From positions 2,670,001-2,734,000 of the forward strand of contig CP107926.1 in the NCBI GenBank assembly GCA_036015235.1: DNA of 64,000 nt, in the 5' to 3' direction. Each line of letters begins with the position of its first letter. The stretch's first letter is position 1. The DNA is from Streptomyces sp. NBC_00433 (GTDB taxonomy: Bacteria > Actinomycetota > Actinomycetes > Streptomycetales > Streptomycetaceae). Made by a program: the position numbers and the translations under genes. Shown piece by piece: positions 9,835-19,081 of the stretch. The notes beneath the pieces were generated by a model. That model saw nothing but the letters and a program-made list of their open reading frames with translations, did not search any database and had not been told where the DNA came from.

Positions 9835-11301
9835 TCAGTCGCTGCTCAGCCCGCGGACCGAACCGTAGACCTTGAGCACGCCCAGGCACAGCGGGACCAG
9901 CGACAGCAGGACCGCGCCCTCGGCCAGGTCCAGGCTGCGGCCCCAGAACGGGGACACGCCCTTGCGGGGCACGATCAGGCCTATCGCGACGAGCAGCACC
10001 GCGCCGGCCGCGATCGCCGCGGACAGCCACAGGGTGTGCAGGTCGAGCGGCCCGTGGTCGCCCCTGGCCAGGTCCATCAGCAGCGAGGTGTCGGGATTGA
10101 GCGCGAGTCCGAGGATCAGCAGGGCCACCGCGAGGATGCCGGCGACCACCAGGCTGGCGACCTGGGAGGTGTAGCGGAAGAGCCTGGCGCGCAGCAGCGC
10201 CGCCACCCCGGCGGTCAGGGCGAGCACCTGGGCGGGCGCGGAGTCGGAGAAGCTCATCACCGCGGCGGCGCCGACGACGGTGGCCGAGCAGCCGCCGACC
10301 AGGCCGAGCAGCAGTTCGTGGCCGCGGCGGGCCTGTGCGGCGACCGCCTCGTAGTCGATGGCCTGCTCGGGCTCGCGCCGGTCGCCGTAGCGCGCCATGA
10401 CCTCGGCGGACGGCTCGGGCGAGCCGAAGCCGATCGGCAGCCGGGCGAAGCGCGCGGACCAGCCGGGCAGGAAGCCGACCAGGGCGACGGCGGTGACGGC
10501 CGCGACCGAGGCGACGGCACGCGGCGGGGCGTCGGTGGCGATGGCGCCGTAGGTGGCCAGGGTGCCCGCGGCGGCCAGGAAGGCGGACGCCACGAAGGGC
10601 GCGTCACCGGTGGGCAGCACGGCGACCAGGACCGCGGAGGCCAGCAGGACCGTGGCACAGCCGACCATGAACTGCAGCCGGCCCGGTCCGTGCCCGTGGT
10701 CGGGGGCGACGATGCCGGAGCCGGCGATCAGCAGGTGCGGCAGCGCGGCGAGGCCGAGCGCGATCGCGGCGGCGCGGTCGCCGTATATCCGGGCGCGTAC
10801 GGCCGCGAAGGCGACCAGGACCGTGCCGAGCACACCGGCGACGACGCCCGGCATCGAGTGCATGTCGTGCCGGATCGGCTCCGCCCACCACAGGACGAAG
10901 CCCATCATCACCAGGAGCACCGCGCCGCCGGTCAGGCCGACGACCCGCATCAGGTCGTCGTTCCAGCGGCGCCGGTCGCGTACGACGGCGGTGGCGATGG
11001 CATCCGCCACGTCGTCGTGGACGGCGGGCGGCAGCGACTCGGCGAAGGCGCGCAGCGCGATCAGCTCGCCGTCCAGGACACGCTGCGCGGACAGCGACAG
11101 GGCGGGGTCGAGGACACTGCCGTCACGGCGGACGAGGTGGAAGCCGGTCGGCTCCTCCTCGGTCTGCACCTGCCCCGACAGGCGCAGGATGTCCGGACGC
11201 AGATCGGCGACCGGAAGGTCGTCGGGAAGTGCCACGTCGATCCTGCTGTCCGGTGCTACGACCGTGACGCGGCAGAATCCGGTCGCTGAGATCGTGCTCA
11301 C
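9835..11301 (-). CDS. eccD: Type VII secretion integral membrane protein EccD
   Basis: Membrane channel component of the ESX secretion complex. About 488 residues. The N-terminal ubiquitin-like cytosolic domain (about 1-110: CRVTVVAPDSRIDVALPDD, LDGELIALR) is followed by about eleven hydrophobic segments, the EccD layout. I chose the GTG at 11301 because GAGGGGG lies upstream and the protein begins directly with the ubiquitin-like domain; an ATG at 11343 would add 14 residues. It diverges from eccC over a 135-bp AT-richer gap that probably contains both promoters. Confidence 0.88.
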   Translation of the reverse strand: MSTISATGFCRVTVVAPDSRIDVALPDDLPVADLRPDILRLSGQVQTEEEPTGFHLVRRDGSVLDPALSLSAQRVLDGELIALRAFAESLPPAVHDDVADAIATAVVRDRRRWNDDLMRVVGLTGGAVLLVMMGFVLWWAEPIRHDMHSMPGVVAGVLGTVLVAFAAVRARIYGDRAAAIALGLAALPHLLIAGSGIVAPDHGHGPGRLQFMVGCATVLLASAVLVAVLPTGDAPFVASAFLAAAGTLATYGAIATDAPPRAVASVAAVTAVALVGFLPGWSARFARLPIGFGSPEPSAEVMARYGDRREPEQAIDYEAVAAQARRGHELLLGLVGGCSATVVGAAAVMSFSDSAPAQVLALTAGVAALLRARLFRYTSQVASLVVAGILAVALLILGLALNPDTSLLMDLARGDHGPLDLHTLWLSAAIAAGAVLLVAIGLIVPRKGVSPFWGRSLDLAEGAVLLSLVPLCLGVLKVYGSVRGLSSD

Positions 11302-11436
11302 CGCGCTGTGCCCCCTCGGCTGCGGAATTCCGCGATCAGCCAACTCCCGCCTGGCCGGTGGGCGATAGCTGTAAGTAGTATCTGCGACAAAATATCAGTC
11401 ACAACGGTTCGATGGTCCCGGGGGGCGAGCACATCA

Positions 11437-14400
11437 GTGAGTTCGGTCATCGTCAAGCGGCCGGCGCGGGCATTCCCGCCCGAGATGCCGTCGGAGGAAC
11501 TCGAACTGGCGTCACCGCCCGAACTGCAGCGCGGCCAGGACCAGGGCCTGATGATGATGCTGCTCCCCATGCTCGCCATGGGCGGCTCCGCGGCGTATTT
11601 CTTCATGCCGGGGTCCCAGGCGATCATGAAGGTCATGGGCGGCCTGATGATCACCTCGATGGTGGCCATGGCGATAGGGCAGGTCGTACGGACCCGGCAG
11701 GGCGCCAGCGGGCACATGGCCGACAGCCGCCGCGACTACCTCAAATACCTCGCGCAGCAGCGCCGCAAGGCCCGCAGGATCGCCGACCGGCAGCGCAGCA
11801 GCCAGCTCTACACCCACCCCGCACCCGACCAGCTGTGGGCGCTGGCCGCCGAGGGCAAGCGGGTCTGGGAACGCCGCCCGGGTGACGACGACTTCGGGCA
11901 GGTGCGGGTGGGACTCGCCCCGCAGCAGCTGGCCACCCCGCTTGTCGCCCCCGACACCGCCCCCGTCGACCAGCTCGAACCGCTCACCGCGCATGCCATG
12001 CAGCGCTTCATCGCCGCCTACGGCACCGTCGAGGGCCTGCCGCTCGCGGTGTCGCTGCGGGCCTTCTCGCATGTCGCGCTGACCGGCGAGCCCGAGGCGG
12101 TCTACGCCCAGGCGCGGGCGATGATCGCCCAGTTGTCGACACTGCACTCGCCCGCTGACCTGGCGCTCGGCGTGGCCGCCTCGCCGTCGGCGCTGCGCGA
12201 GTGGGAGTGGGTCAAGTGGCTGCCGCACACGCAGTCGCCGGCCGAGCTGGACGGTGCGGGCACCCGGCGGCTGGTGGTGGGCGACGTGGGCGAGCTGGAG
12301 GAGCTGCTGCGCGGCAGGCTGGAGGACCGGCCGCGGTTCCAGCGCGACGCGACTCCGCTGCTCGACCAGCCGCACGTGGTGGTCTTCGTCGACGGCGGCA
12401 CCGTCCCGCCGACGTCGGTGCTCGCCTCCGGTGAGGGCCTGCTGGGCGTCACCGTCGTGGAGATGGCACCCGGTGAGAACGGCGAGCCGCGCGGCGACCT
12501 GTGGCTGCGCTGCACGGCCGACGAGATGCTGCTGCGGTCGGCCGCCGGCGGCGCCTACGGCGGCACCCCGGACCGGCTGAGCGCGATCGAAGCCGAGTCG
12601 CTGGCCCGCCAGCTCGCGCCGCTGCGGCCGGCCGACGGCGGCGAGGACGAACCGCTGCTGTCCAACCTGGACTTCACCGACCTGATGGGCATCGGCGAGG
12701 CCTCCTCCTTCGACGTCGCGCGCGGCTGGGTGCCGCGCAGCCAGCACGAGCGGCTGCGGGTCCCGATCGGGGTGGGCGAGGACGGCGAGCCGGTCCACCT
12801 CGACCTGAAGGAGGCCGCGCAGGAGGGCATGGGCCCGCACGGGCTGTGCGTCGGCGCCACCGGGTCCGGCAAGTCCGAGCTGCTGCGCACCCTGGTGCTC
12901 GGCCTGGCCGTCACCCACTCGTCCGAGTCGCTGAACTTCGTGCTCGCCGACTTCAAGGGCGGTGCGACCTTCGCCGGCATGAGCGAGATGCCGCACGTGT
13001 CCGCGGTCATCACCAACCTGGCGGACGACCTGACGCTGGTCGACCGCATGCGCGACTCGATCACCGGTGAACTGCAGCGGCGCCAGGAGCTGCTGAAGTC
13101 CACCGGCAACTACGCCAACATCCACGACTACGAGCGGGCCAGGACCGCGGGCGCCGCACTTGAGCCGCTCGCTTCGCTGGTGCTGGTCATCGACGAATTC
13201 AGCGAACTGCTGACCGCCAAGCCGGAATTCATCGACATGTTCATCCAGATCGGCCGGATCGGCCGGTCGCTGGGAGTGCACCTGCTGCTGGCCTCGCAGC
13301 GCCTCGAGGAGGGCAGGCTGCGCGGCCTGGACACGTATCTGTCCTACCGCATCGGCCTGCGGACCTTCTCCGCCTCCGAGTCGCGGGCCGCGCTCGGCGT
13401 CCCCGACGCCTACCACCTGCCGTCGGTGCCGGGTTCCGGCTATCTGAAGTTCGGCACCGACACGATGGTGCGCTTCAAGGCCGCGTACGTCTCGGGGCCG
13501 CACCGCAGGGGCCGGGAGGCCGAGGCCGACGGCGGTGCGCAGGGTGGCCGCAGGCCCGCGCCCTTCACCGCGGCGCCGGTGCCCATGAGCGCGCCCGCGG
13601 TCCAGCCGGTGGCGGCGCAGCGCGACGACGCCGTGGCCGACACGGTCCTCGACGTGCTGGTGCGGCGGCTCGAAGGCCGCGGCCCCGAGGCGCACCAGGT
13701 GTGGCTGCCGCCGCTGGACGAGGCGCCCAGCCTGGACCGGCTGATGCCGCTCGCGGTGACCGCGGAGCGCGGCCTGCAGGCGAGCAACGGGATGCCGCTG
13801 GGCGGCCTCACGGTACCGCTGGGCATCGTGGACAAGCCGTTCGAGCAGCGCCGCGATCCGCTGGCGCTGGACTTCAGCGGCGCGGCGGGACACGGCCTGA
13901 TCGTCGGCGGCCCGCGCAGCGGCAAGTCGACGATGCTGCGCACTCTGGTGGCGGCTTTCGCGCTGACCCACACACCGCACGAGGTGCAGTTCTACTGCCT
14001 GGACTTCGGCGGCGGCGCCCTGCGCGCGGTCGACGGCCTGGCCCATGTGGGCGGGGTCGCGGGCCGCCTCGAACCCGACCGCGTACGCCGTGCGGTCGCC
14101 GAGGTCGCGGGGGTGCTGGCCCGCCGCGAGGAGGTCTTCCGCAGCCGCGGCATCGACACGGTGGCGTCGTACCGCAGGCTGCGGGCGACCGGTGAACTGC
14201 CCGACGAGCAGTGGGGCGACGTCTTCCTGCTGATCGACGGCTGGGGGGCTTTCAAGCAGGACAACGAGCGCCTGGAGCCGGTCGTCGCCGACATCGCCGC
14301 CCGGGGCCTGGGCTTCGGTGTGCACGTGGTGCTCACGGCGTCGCGTTACATGGAGGTCAGGGCCGCGCTCAAGGACCAGTTGCTGAACCGCCTCGAACTG

Positions 14401-15369
14401 CGGCTCGGCGACACCATGGACTCCGAGATCAACCGCAAGGTCGCCGCGAACGTGCCGGCGGGGGTGCCGGGCCGCGGTATCACTCCGGCGCAGCTGCATT
14501 TCATGGCGGGTCTGCCGCGGATCGACGGCAGTTCGTCGTCGGCCGACCTCACCGAGGGCGGCGCCGGCCTGGTGGAGGCGGTCAACTCGGCATGGTGCGG
14601 GGCGCCCGCGCCCGGCATCAGGATGCTGCCGACGATGCTCACCGCCGAGCAGCTGCCGGAGGGTTCTCGCTACCCGGAGCGCGGTGTCGCGATCGGCATC
14701 GACGAGACGGCGCTCGCGCCGGTCTTCGTGAACTTCGAGACCGACCCCGTGCTGATCGTCTTCGGCGACAGCGAGTCGGGCAAGACGGCCGCGCTGCGGC
14801 ACATCGCCCGGCAGCTCAGCCAGCGCTACACCCCGCAGGAGGCCATGCTCGTCGTCGCCGACTACCGGCGTACGTTGCTGGGCGCGCTCCCCGAGAGCCA
14901 TGTGCTGGAGTACATTGCCGCGTCCGCGGCCATGGAGACGCACATGACCGAGGTGCAGAAGCTGGTCGAGCGGCGGGCGCCGGGCCCCGACGTCACCCCG
15001 CGCCAGCTGCGCGACCGCAGCTGGTGGAGCGGGCCGCAGTTGTTCGTGCTGATCGACGACTACGAGCTGGTCGCGGCGGGCAGCAACCCGATGGCGCAGC
15101 TCGCCGACAGCCTGCCCTTCGCCCGCGACGTCGGGGTGCGCTTCATCATCGCCCGCAGCAGCGGCGGCGCGGGACGTTCGATGTACGAGCCTTTCATGCA
15201 GCGCGCCAAGGAACTGGCCGCGCAGGGCCTGGTGCTCTCCGGTGACCCGAACGAGGGCGAGCTGATGGCCTCCGTCCGGCCGCGGCCGATGCCACCCGGG
15301 CGGGCGATCTTCGCCGCGCGGCGCGGCGGCAGCCGTCTGGTGCAGCTGGCCTGGACCCCTGAGGGGTGA
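11437..15369 (+). CDS. eccC: Type VII secretion ATPase EccC
   Basis: Motor and substrate receptor of the ESX system. 1310 residues in one chain: two membrane helices (about 38-57 and 62-84), then three FtsK/SpoIIIE ATPase domains. Walker A motifs are GATGSGKS (about 473-480), GGPRSGKS (about 824) and GDSESGKT (about 1110). The first Walker B reads LVIDEF with the catalytic Glu, while the second (LLIDGW) and third (VLIDDY) lack it, as known for EccC, where only the first domain is a full ATPase. The GTG at 11437 (MSSVIVKRPARAF) was preferred over upstream codons because the membrane helices and family length fit. It heads the effector operon. Confidence 0.93.
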   Translation: MSSVIVKRPARAFPPEMPSEELELASPPELQRGQDQGLMMMLLPMLAMGGSAAYFFMPGSQAIMKVMGGLMITSMVAMAIGQVVRTRQGASGHMADSRRDYLKYLAQQRRKARRIADRQRSSQLYTHPAPDQLWALAAEGKRVWERRPGDDDFGQVRVGLAPQQLATPLVAPDTAPVDQLEPLTAHAMQRFIAAYGTVEGLPLAVSLRAFSHVALTGEPEAVYAQARAMIAQLSTLHSPADLALGVAASPSALREWEWVKWLPHTQSPAELDGAGTRRLVVGDVGELEELLRGRLEDRPRFQRDATPLLDQPHVVVFVDGGTVPPTSVLASGEGLLGVTVVEMAPGENGEPRGDLWLRCTADEMLLRSAAGGAYGGTPDRLSAIEAESLARQLAPLRPADGGEDEPLLSNLDFTDLMGIGEASSFDVARGWVPRSQHERLRVPIGVGEDGEPVHLDLKEAAQEGMGPHGLCVGATGSGKSELLRTLVLGLAVTHSSESLNFVLADFKGGATFAGMSEMPHVSAVITNLADDLTLVDRMRDSITGELQRRQELLKSTGNYANIHDYERARTAGAALEPLASLVLVIDEFSELLTAKPEFIDMFIQIGRIGRSLGVHLLLASQRLEEGRLRGLDTYLSYRIGLRTFSASESRAALGVPDAYHLPSVPGSGYLKFGTDTMVRFKAAYVSGPHRRGREAEADGGAQGGRRPAPFTAAPVPMSAPAVQPVAAQRDDAVADTVLDVLVRRLEGRGPEAHQVWLPPLDEAPSLDRLMPLAVTAERGLQASNGMPLGGLTVPLGIVDKPFEQRRDPLALDFSGAAGHGLIVGGPRSGKSTMLRTLVAAFALTHTPHEVQFYCLDFGGGALRAVDGLAHVGGVAGRLEPDRVRRAVAEVAGVLARREEVFRSRGIDTVASYRRLRATGELPDEQWGDVFLLIDGWGAFKQDNERLEPVVADIAARGLGFGVHVVLTASRYMEVRAALKDQLLNRLELRLGDTMDSEINRKVAANVPAGVPGRGITPAQLHFMAGLPRIDGSSSSADLTEGGAGLVEAVNSAWCGAPAPGIRMLPTMLTAEQLPEGSRYPERGVAIGIDETALAPVFVNFETDPVLIVFGDSESGKTAALRHIARQLSQRYTPQEAMLVVADYRRTLLGALPESHVLEYIAASAAMETHMTEVQKLVERRAPGPDVTPRQLRDRSWWSGPQLFVLIDDYELVAAGSNPMAQLADSLPFARDVGVRFIIARSSGGAGRSMYEPFMQRAKELAAQGLVLSGDPNEGELMASVRPRPMPPGRAIFAARRGGSRLVQLAWTPEG

Positions 15370-15477
15370 GCGGGGCGGTTGACGCCCGCATTCCGCAATC
15401 CCCGCCGCCTGCTAGGTTTTTTGCCGGGATGAGTGCGGCCGCAGGCCGGCGGCCGCATCGGCGATGGGGGCACGATC

Positions 15478-16080
15478 ATGAAGTCGGACTGGGACCGGCT
15501 GTTCGGTTCCGGCGGTGACGGGGCGCCGGGCGCGAACGGCGCCGACGCCGGCGGCGGCAGCGCCGCGAAGGCGGCCTGGTCGCGGCTGACGGACCTGGTG
15601 GACGGCGCGGGCGACAGCCCGCCCGTGCCGGTGGATGCGGCCTTCGGGATGCTGCCGAGCGCCCAGGAGGGCGCGCACGCCGCGCTGGTCTCCGAACTGG
15701 CCGACCTGCACGCCGGGAACGGCGACCCCGACGCCCTGCTCGACGCCTTCCGCGCCGGCCTGGTCATGGTGCCGACGCTGGAGGGCGGCGACCTGTGGGC
15801 GACGACTCTGGGCGGTGTGCACTGGGTGTACGCCTTCTCCGACGACACCGAGCTGGCGCGTTTCGCGGTCGCGCGCGGCGCCGACGGCTCGTCGGACGTG
15901 GACTTCGTGACGGTCTACGGCTGGCGGCTGCTCGACGAGGTGGTGCCCGCGGTCGGCGAACCGGCCGGTGTGGCGCTGGACGTGGCGGGCGCACGGCCGA
16001 TGATCTTCCCGCCGGTGGCGGGTGTGGTACCTGACAGGGCCGCGGTGGACACCGCGGCGGTGAACGGGGAGGAACGATGA
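15478..16080 (+). CDS. SseB-like protein of the ESX locus
   Basis: 200 residues. After a Gly/Ala-rich N-terminus (GSGGDGAPGANGADAGGG), the central part (LLDAFRAGLVMVPTLEGG, VHWVYAFSDDTELARFAV) looks like the SseB N-terminal domain found in many actinobacterial proteins. No membrane helix or signal peptide. The ATG at 15478 has a GATGGGGG site upstream. Its stop overlaps the next start as ATGA, so the two are co-translated. A chaperone or adaptor role is possible but not shown. Confidence 0.6.
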   Translation: MKSDWDRLFGSGGDGAPGANGADAGGGSAAKAAWSRLTDLVDGAGDSPPVPVDAAFGMLPSAQEGAHAALVSELADLHAGNGDPDALLDAFRAGLVMVPTLEGGDLWATTLGGVHWVYAFSDDTELARFAVARGADGSSDVDFVTVYGWRLLDEVVPAVGEPAGVALDVAGARPMIFPPVAGVVPDRAAVDTAAVNGEER

Positions 16081-16739
16081 CCGGAGGCGGCGGGGGCGGC
16101 GGCGGTTACAACGTCACCGAGACGGCGCTCGCACAGACGGCGGCCGGGCTCAACGGCGTCATCCACGAACTGCAGTCGATGGGCCAGGAGGCGGCGGCCG
16201 ACGTCGGCCGCGGCTTCTCCAACCTCAAGCTGACCGGCATGCAGACCGGGCACTCCGGGCTCACGTCGGCCTTCGACGGCTTCTGCGACCGCTGGGAGTG
16301 GGGTGTGCGGACGATCGTCCAGGACGCCGACCAGATCGCGCAGCGGCTCGGCCTGGCGGCGGGCACGTACTACGAGATGGACCAGTACGCGATGAAGACC
16401 CTCAAGGTCGTCGTGGCCTCCGACATCGGCAACCCGAACCTGACGGAGGAGCAGGAGGAGAACATGTCGTGGGGCCAGATCGGGTCCGACAACCCGGTCA
16501 ACGACTTCCTGCACCCCGACTTCAGCGCGAAGTCCGCCCGGCAGGCGGCGTCCGACATGGGGCAGACCTGGAAGGACACCGCCCACGACATGAGCCGGTC
16601 GATACCGCTGGAGACCGCGGCGACCCTCAGCGGGCACAAGGACGACTACGACCAGGGTCTCGACCAGGTCTACGGTCCGACCCCCGAGGAGCGCGCGCAG
16701 CAGCAGGCACAGGGCGGTGGCACCGGCAGCGGCGGCTGA
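16077..16739 (+). CDS. ESX-associated protein preceding the effectors
   Basis: 220 residues. After a glycine run (TGGGGGGGGYNV), a mostly helical region carries LNGVIHELQSMGQEA and FDGFCDRWEWGVRTI, similar in style to WXG100-superfamily helices but without a clean W-x-G turn. The tail is Gln/Gly-rich (ERAQQQAQGGG). The stop shares a base with the first effector's ATG (TGATG), and the start overlaps the SseB-like gene by 4 bp. This tight coupling suggests a partner or chaperone for the effector. Not assigned to a named family. Confidence 0.6.
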   Translation: MTGGGGGGGGYNVTETALAQTAAGLNGVIHELQSMGQEAAADVGRGFSNLKLTGMQTGHSGLTSAFDGFCDRWEWGVRTIVQDADQIAQRLGLAAGTYYEMDQYAMKTLKVVVASDIGNPNLTEEQEENMSWGQIGSDNPVNDFLHPDFSAKSARQAASDMGQTWKDTAHDMSRSIPLETAATLSGHKDDYDQGLDQVYGPTPEERAQQQAQGGGTGSGG

Positions 16740-18547
16740 TGGGCGTCCGGTCGCTGGTCGACGCGCTCGGAGACGGCGGCGACCGGCTGCTGCGCTCCGC
16801 GAAGCACGAGGTCGGCAGCATGATCGACGACGACGCCCACTCGCTGGCCGCGGGTTTCGACGCCGCGGGGCTGCACCGCGTGGCCGACTGGACCGGGGAC
16901 ACCGGCGACCTGGTCGCCGACCGGCTCGGGGTGCGGATCGCCGAGCAGCAACTGGGCGGGAGCGACGACCCGAAGGACCTGCTGCACGGCGACTCCGGCC
17001 GCCTCCGTGGCGCCGCCGGCCATCTGCGCCGGCTGCACACGGCCTTCGACACCGGGCGTGCGGGCCTGTCCCGGCTCGACCCCGGCAGCTGGAACGGCGC
17101 GGGCGGCGACGCCTTCCGCGCGGCCTTCACACCGCAGCCCGCGGCCTGGGACCGGGCGGCGACCGCCTGCCTGGAGGCGGCGAACGCGCTGGAGCGCTAC
17201 GCCTTCACCGTCGACTGGGCGCAGCGCCAGGCCGCGGAGGCCGTCCGGCTGTGGACGAAGGGGGTACGGGCGCGCAAGGAGGCCGCGGCGGCATACAACG
17301 CGCGGGTCGACCGCTACGAGTCCGCGCTCGCGGCCGGCGGCGACGACCTCCCGGCCAGGCCTGGCCCCTTCACCGACCCGGGCGCGGAGGACCGCGGCGC
17401 TGCCGGCGACCTGCTGGCCGCGGCGCGGGAGCAGCGCGACACGGTGGCCCGCGGCGCCGAGGCGGCCGTGAGGTCCGCGACCGGTCTCGCCCCCGGGCTG
17501 CCGGACTTCGCCGGCCGCTTCAGGGCCGACGCGACCGATCTGGTGGACGACGCGCCGGTCCGCCTGGAGCACTTCGCCGGGGGGCTGATCCGCTCGGGCT
17601 CCGACATGGTGCGCTTCACCCGCGGCCTGAACCCGTACGACGCGTACAACCTGACCCATCCCGCCGCCTATGTGACGCGGCTCAATGCCACGGCCGCCGG
17701 GCTGCTCGATCTGACGGCACATCCCGAGCGGTTGCCCGCGCTGGTCCTCGGTGCCGGCTGGGGCCGCGACAGTGACGAGGCGGGCGGGCGGCTGCTCGGC
17801 AATGTCCTGCTGGCCGTGGCAACGGACGGGGGCGGTACGGCCGGCCGCAATGCGGTGGGCCGGCGGAACGCCGTACCGGCGCGCGGTGCCGCTCTCGACG
17901 ACATCCGCGGCGCCCTGCGTGACGGGCCCGACGGGCTGCAGCCGGTCAACCGGGCGCACCAGCGGATGCTGGAGAGGGCGGTGCCGCGCCACCCCGACGG
18001 CAGTTTCCAGCGCTATCCGGACCCGCGCGGTGTGTGGACGAGGCTGCAGAACGACGGCGGCACCAGGGTGGCGGGACGCGCCAACAACTGCGCCGACAAC
18101 GTCCGTGCCGCGCTGGAGACCTGGTACGGCAATCCGCAGGTCGCCGCGGCTCGTACGCTCGGCAGGGCGGCGAACGGAAAGCTCGACATGGTGAGCGCCG
18201 AGCGGTTCGGCGTGGAGAACGGCAACGCCTGGGGCGGCACCTCCATCGGCTACACCGGTCCCGGGCCCGCCGCCTACCAGCGGGTGGCCGACGACCTGCG
18301 CGGCTCCGGGCACGGGTCGAGCGCCTTCGTCCACGTCGAATGGTGGCCGACCGCCGCCGGTGTGCGCACCTCTCATGTCTTCACCGCGCTGAACCACCGC
18401 GGCGAGGTCTTCTGGTTCGACCCGCAGTCCGGCCTCGTGAGCACCAACCCGATCCACTGGGCGGTGCGCCATGTCTTCCACTACGTATTGGACGCCGACC
18501 GGCGCCCTGTCACCCGCGAACCGGCCGTGACCGCGGCCCCGGAGTAG
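16739..18547 (+). CDS. Polymorphic T7SS effector 1 with papain-fold (Tox-PL-like) C-terminus
   Basis: 602 residues. The N-terminal 200 or so residues are helical with a W-N-G turn at Trp118 (PGSWNGAGGDAFRAAF) and YAFTVDWAQ, the layout of the putative T7SS-secreted effector head. The C-terminal 170 residues have the order expected of a papain-fold toxin/glutamine deamidase: Cys451 in ANNCADN, His546 in SHVFTALNH, and Asp561/Gln563 in FDPQSG. Known members of that family modify host or rival proteins through this Cys-His-Asp/Gln centre. The first 370 residues are close to effector 2 and then the two diverge. A small gene follows 3 bp after the stop and could be its immunity gene. Family call is from motif order, not a search. 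Confidence 0.72.
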   Translation: MGVRSLVDALGDGGDRLLRSAKHEVGSMIDDDAHSLAAGFDAAGLHRVADWTGDTGDLVADRLGVRIAEQQLGGSDDPKDLLHGDSGRLRGAAGHLRRLHTAFDTGRAGLSRLDPGSWNGAGGDAFRAAFTPQPAAWDRAATACLEAANALERYAFTVDWAQRQAAEAVRLWTKGVRARKEAAAAYNARVDRYESALAAGGDDLPARPGPFTDPGAEDRGAAGDLLAAAREQRDTVARGAEAAVRSATGLAPGLPDFAGRFRADATDLVDDAPVRLEHFAGGLIRSGSDMVRFTRGLNPYDAYNLTHPAAYVTRLNATAAGLLDLTAHPERLPALVLGAGWGRDSDEAGGRLLGNVLLAVATDGGGTAGRNAVGRRNAVPARGAALDDIRGALRDGPDGLQPVNRAHQRMLERAVPRHPDGSFQRYPDPRGVWTRLQNDGGTRVAGRANNCADNVRAALETWYGNPQVAAARTLGRAANGKLDMVSAERFGVENGNAWGGTSIGYTGPGPAAYQRVADDLRGSGHGSSAFVHVEWWPTAAGVRTSHVFTALNHRGEVFWFDPQSGLVSTNPIHWAVRHVFHYVLDADRRPVTREPAVTAAPE

Positions 18548-18550
18548 CCG

Positions 18551-18841
18551 ATGAACGCAGACGACGCCCGGCGTATCGCCGCCCGCAGCTACTGCTGGCA
18601 ACTGCCGAACGGCGAGCCGGCCCCGACAAGCGCCACCGAATTCGACCTCGGCTACATCGTGATGCCCGTCCTCCCGCCGCCCCCGCCGCAGCTTCCCGGA
18701 CAACCGCCGCCCATTTCGCAGCCCGGCACGGCCGCGATCGTCGTCGACAAGGCGACAGAATCAGCCACCGTCGTGCCGTACCGAGGCGACGAGGGAACAG
18801 CCGACCACTACCGCCAGACGTATCGGCAGCCGCGCCCCTGA
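18551..18841 (+). CDS. Small putative immunity protein for effector 1
   Basis: 96 residues, starting MNADDARRIAARSYCW. A Pro-rich loop (VLPPPPPQLPGQPPP) interrupts a small alpha/beta protein with FDLGYIVMP and TAAIVVDKATESATVV. The layout (short N-terminal helix, then strands) resembles small immunity proteins of the YrhB/Imm35 type. It starts 3 bp after the effector-1 stop. No membrane segment or signal peptide, so it would act in the cytoplasm. The immunity role is inferred from position. Confidence 0.5.
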   Translation: MNADDARRIAARSYCWQLPNGEPAPTSATEFDLGYIVMPVLPPPPPQLPGQPPPISQPGTAAIVVDKATESATVVPYRGDEGTADHYRQTYRQPRP

Positions 18842-19000
18842 CGGGACGGCGACGGTCCGGCACCGCGCCGCGGACCTGCGGAGGGGGCCGCGGCGGCCCA
18901 ACCGGAAGGCCGCAAAGGTCCGTTCCGCCGGGCTCTGTCGCCCCGCCTGGCCTGGACGTTCCGGTCCCGGAGATGCGACCCCCGGCCGGGACCTGAGAGG

Positions 19001-19081
19001 ATGACCCGGATCGGCAACACAGCAACCAGCGGACCGGCCGCCGAACCGGTTCCGCAGAACAGCACCGCGGGGGTGGGCTGA
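19001..19081 (+). CDS. Possible 26-residue leader ORF before effector 2
   Basis: ATG at 19001, stop TGA at 19079-19081 sharing its last base with the effector-2 ATG (TGATG). The predicted peptide is MTRIGNTATSGPAAEPVPQN followed by STAGVG. The same TGATGGG junction occurs before effector 1, so this may be the remnant end of a duplicated upstream gene or a coupling leader. The GAGAGG before its ATG has no spacing, so translation is uncertain. The rest of the 18842-19000 gap shows nothing clear. Confidence 0.25.
   Translation: MTRIGNTATSGPAAEPVPQNSTAGVG

Noticed and set aside
11512..14943. Minus-strand open frame of over 1,100 codons opposite eccC
   Set aside because: Composition is that of an antisense frame and eccC carries three recognisable ATPase domains.
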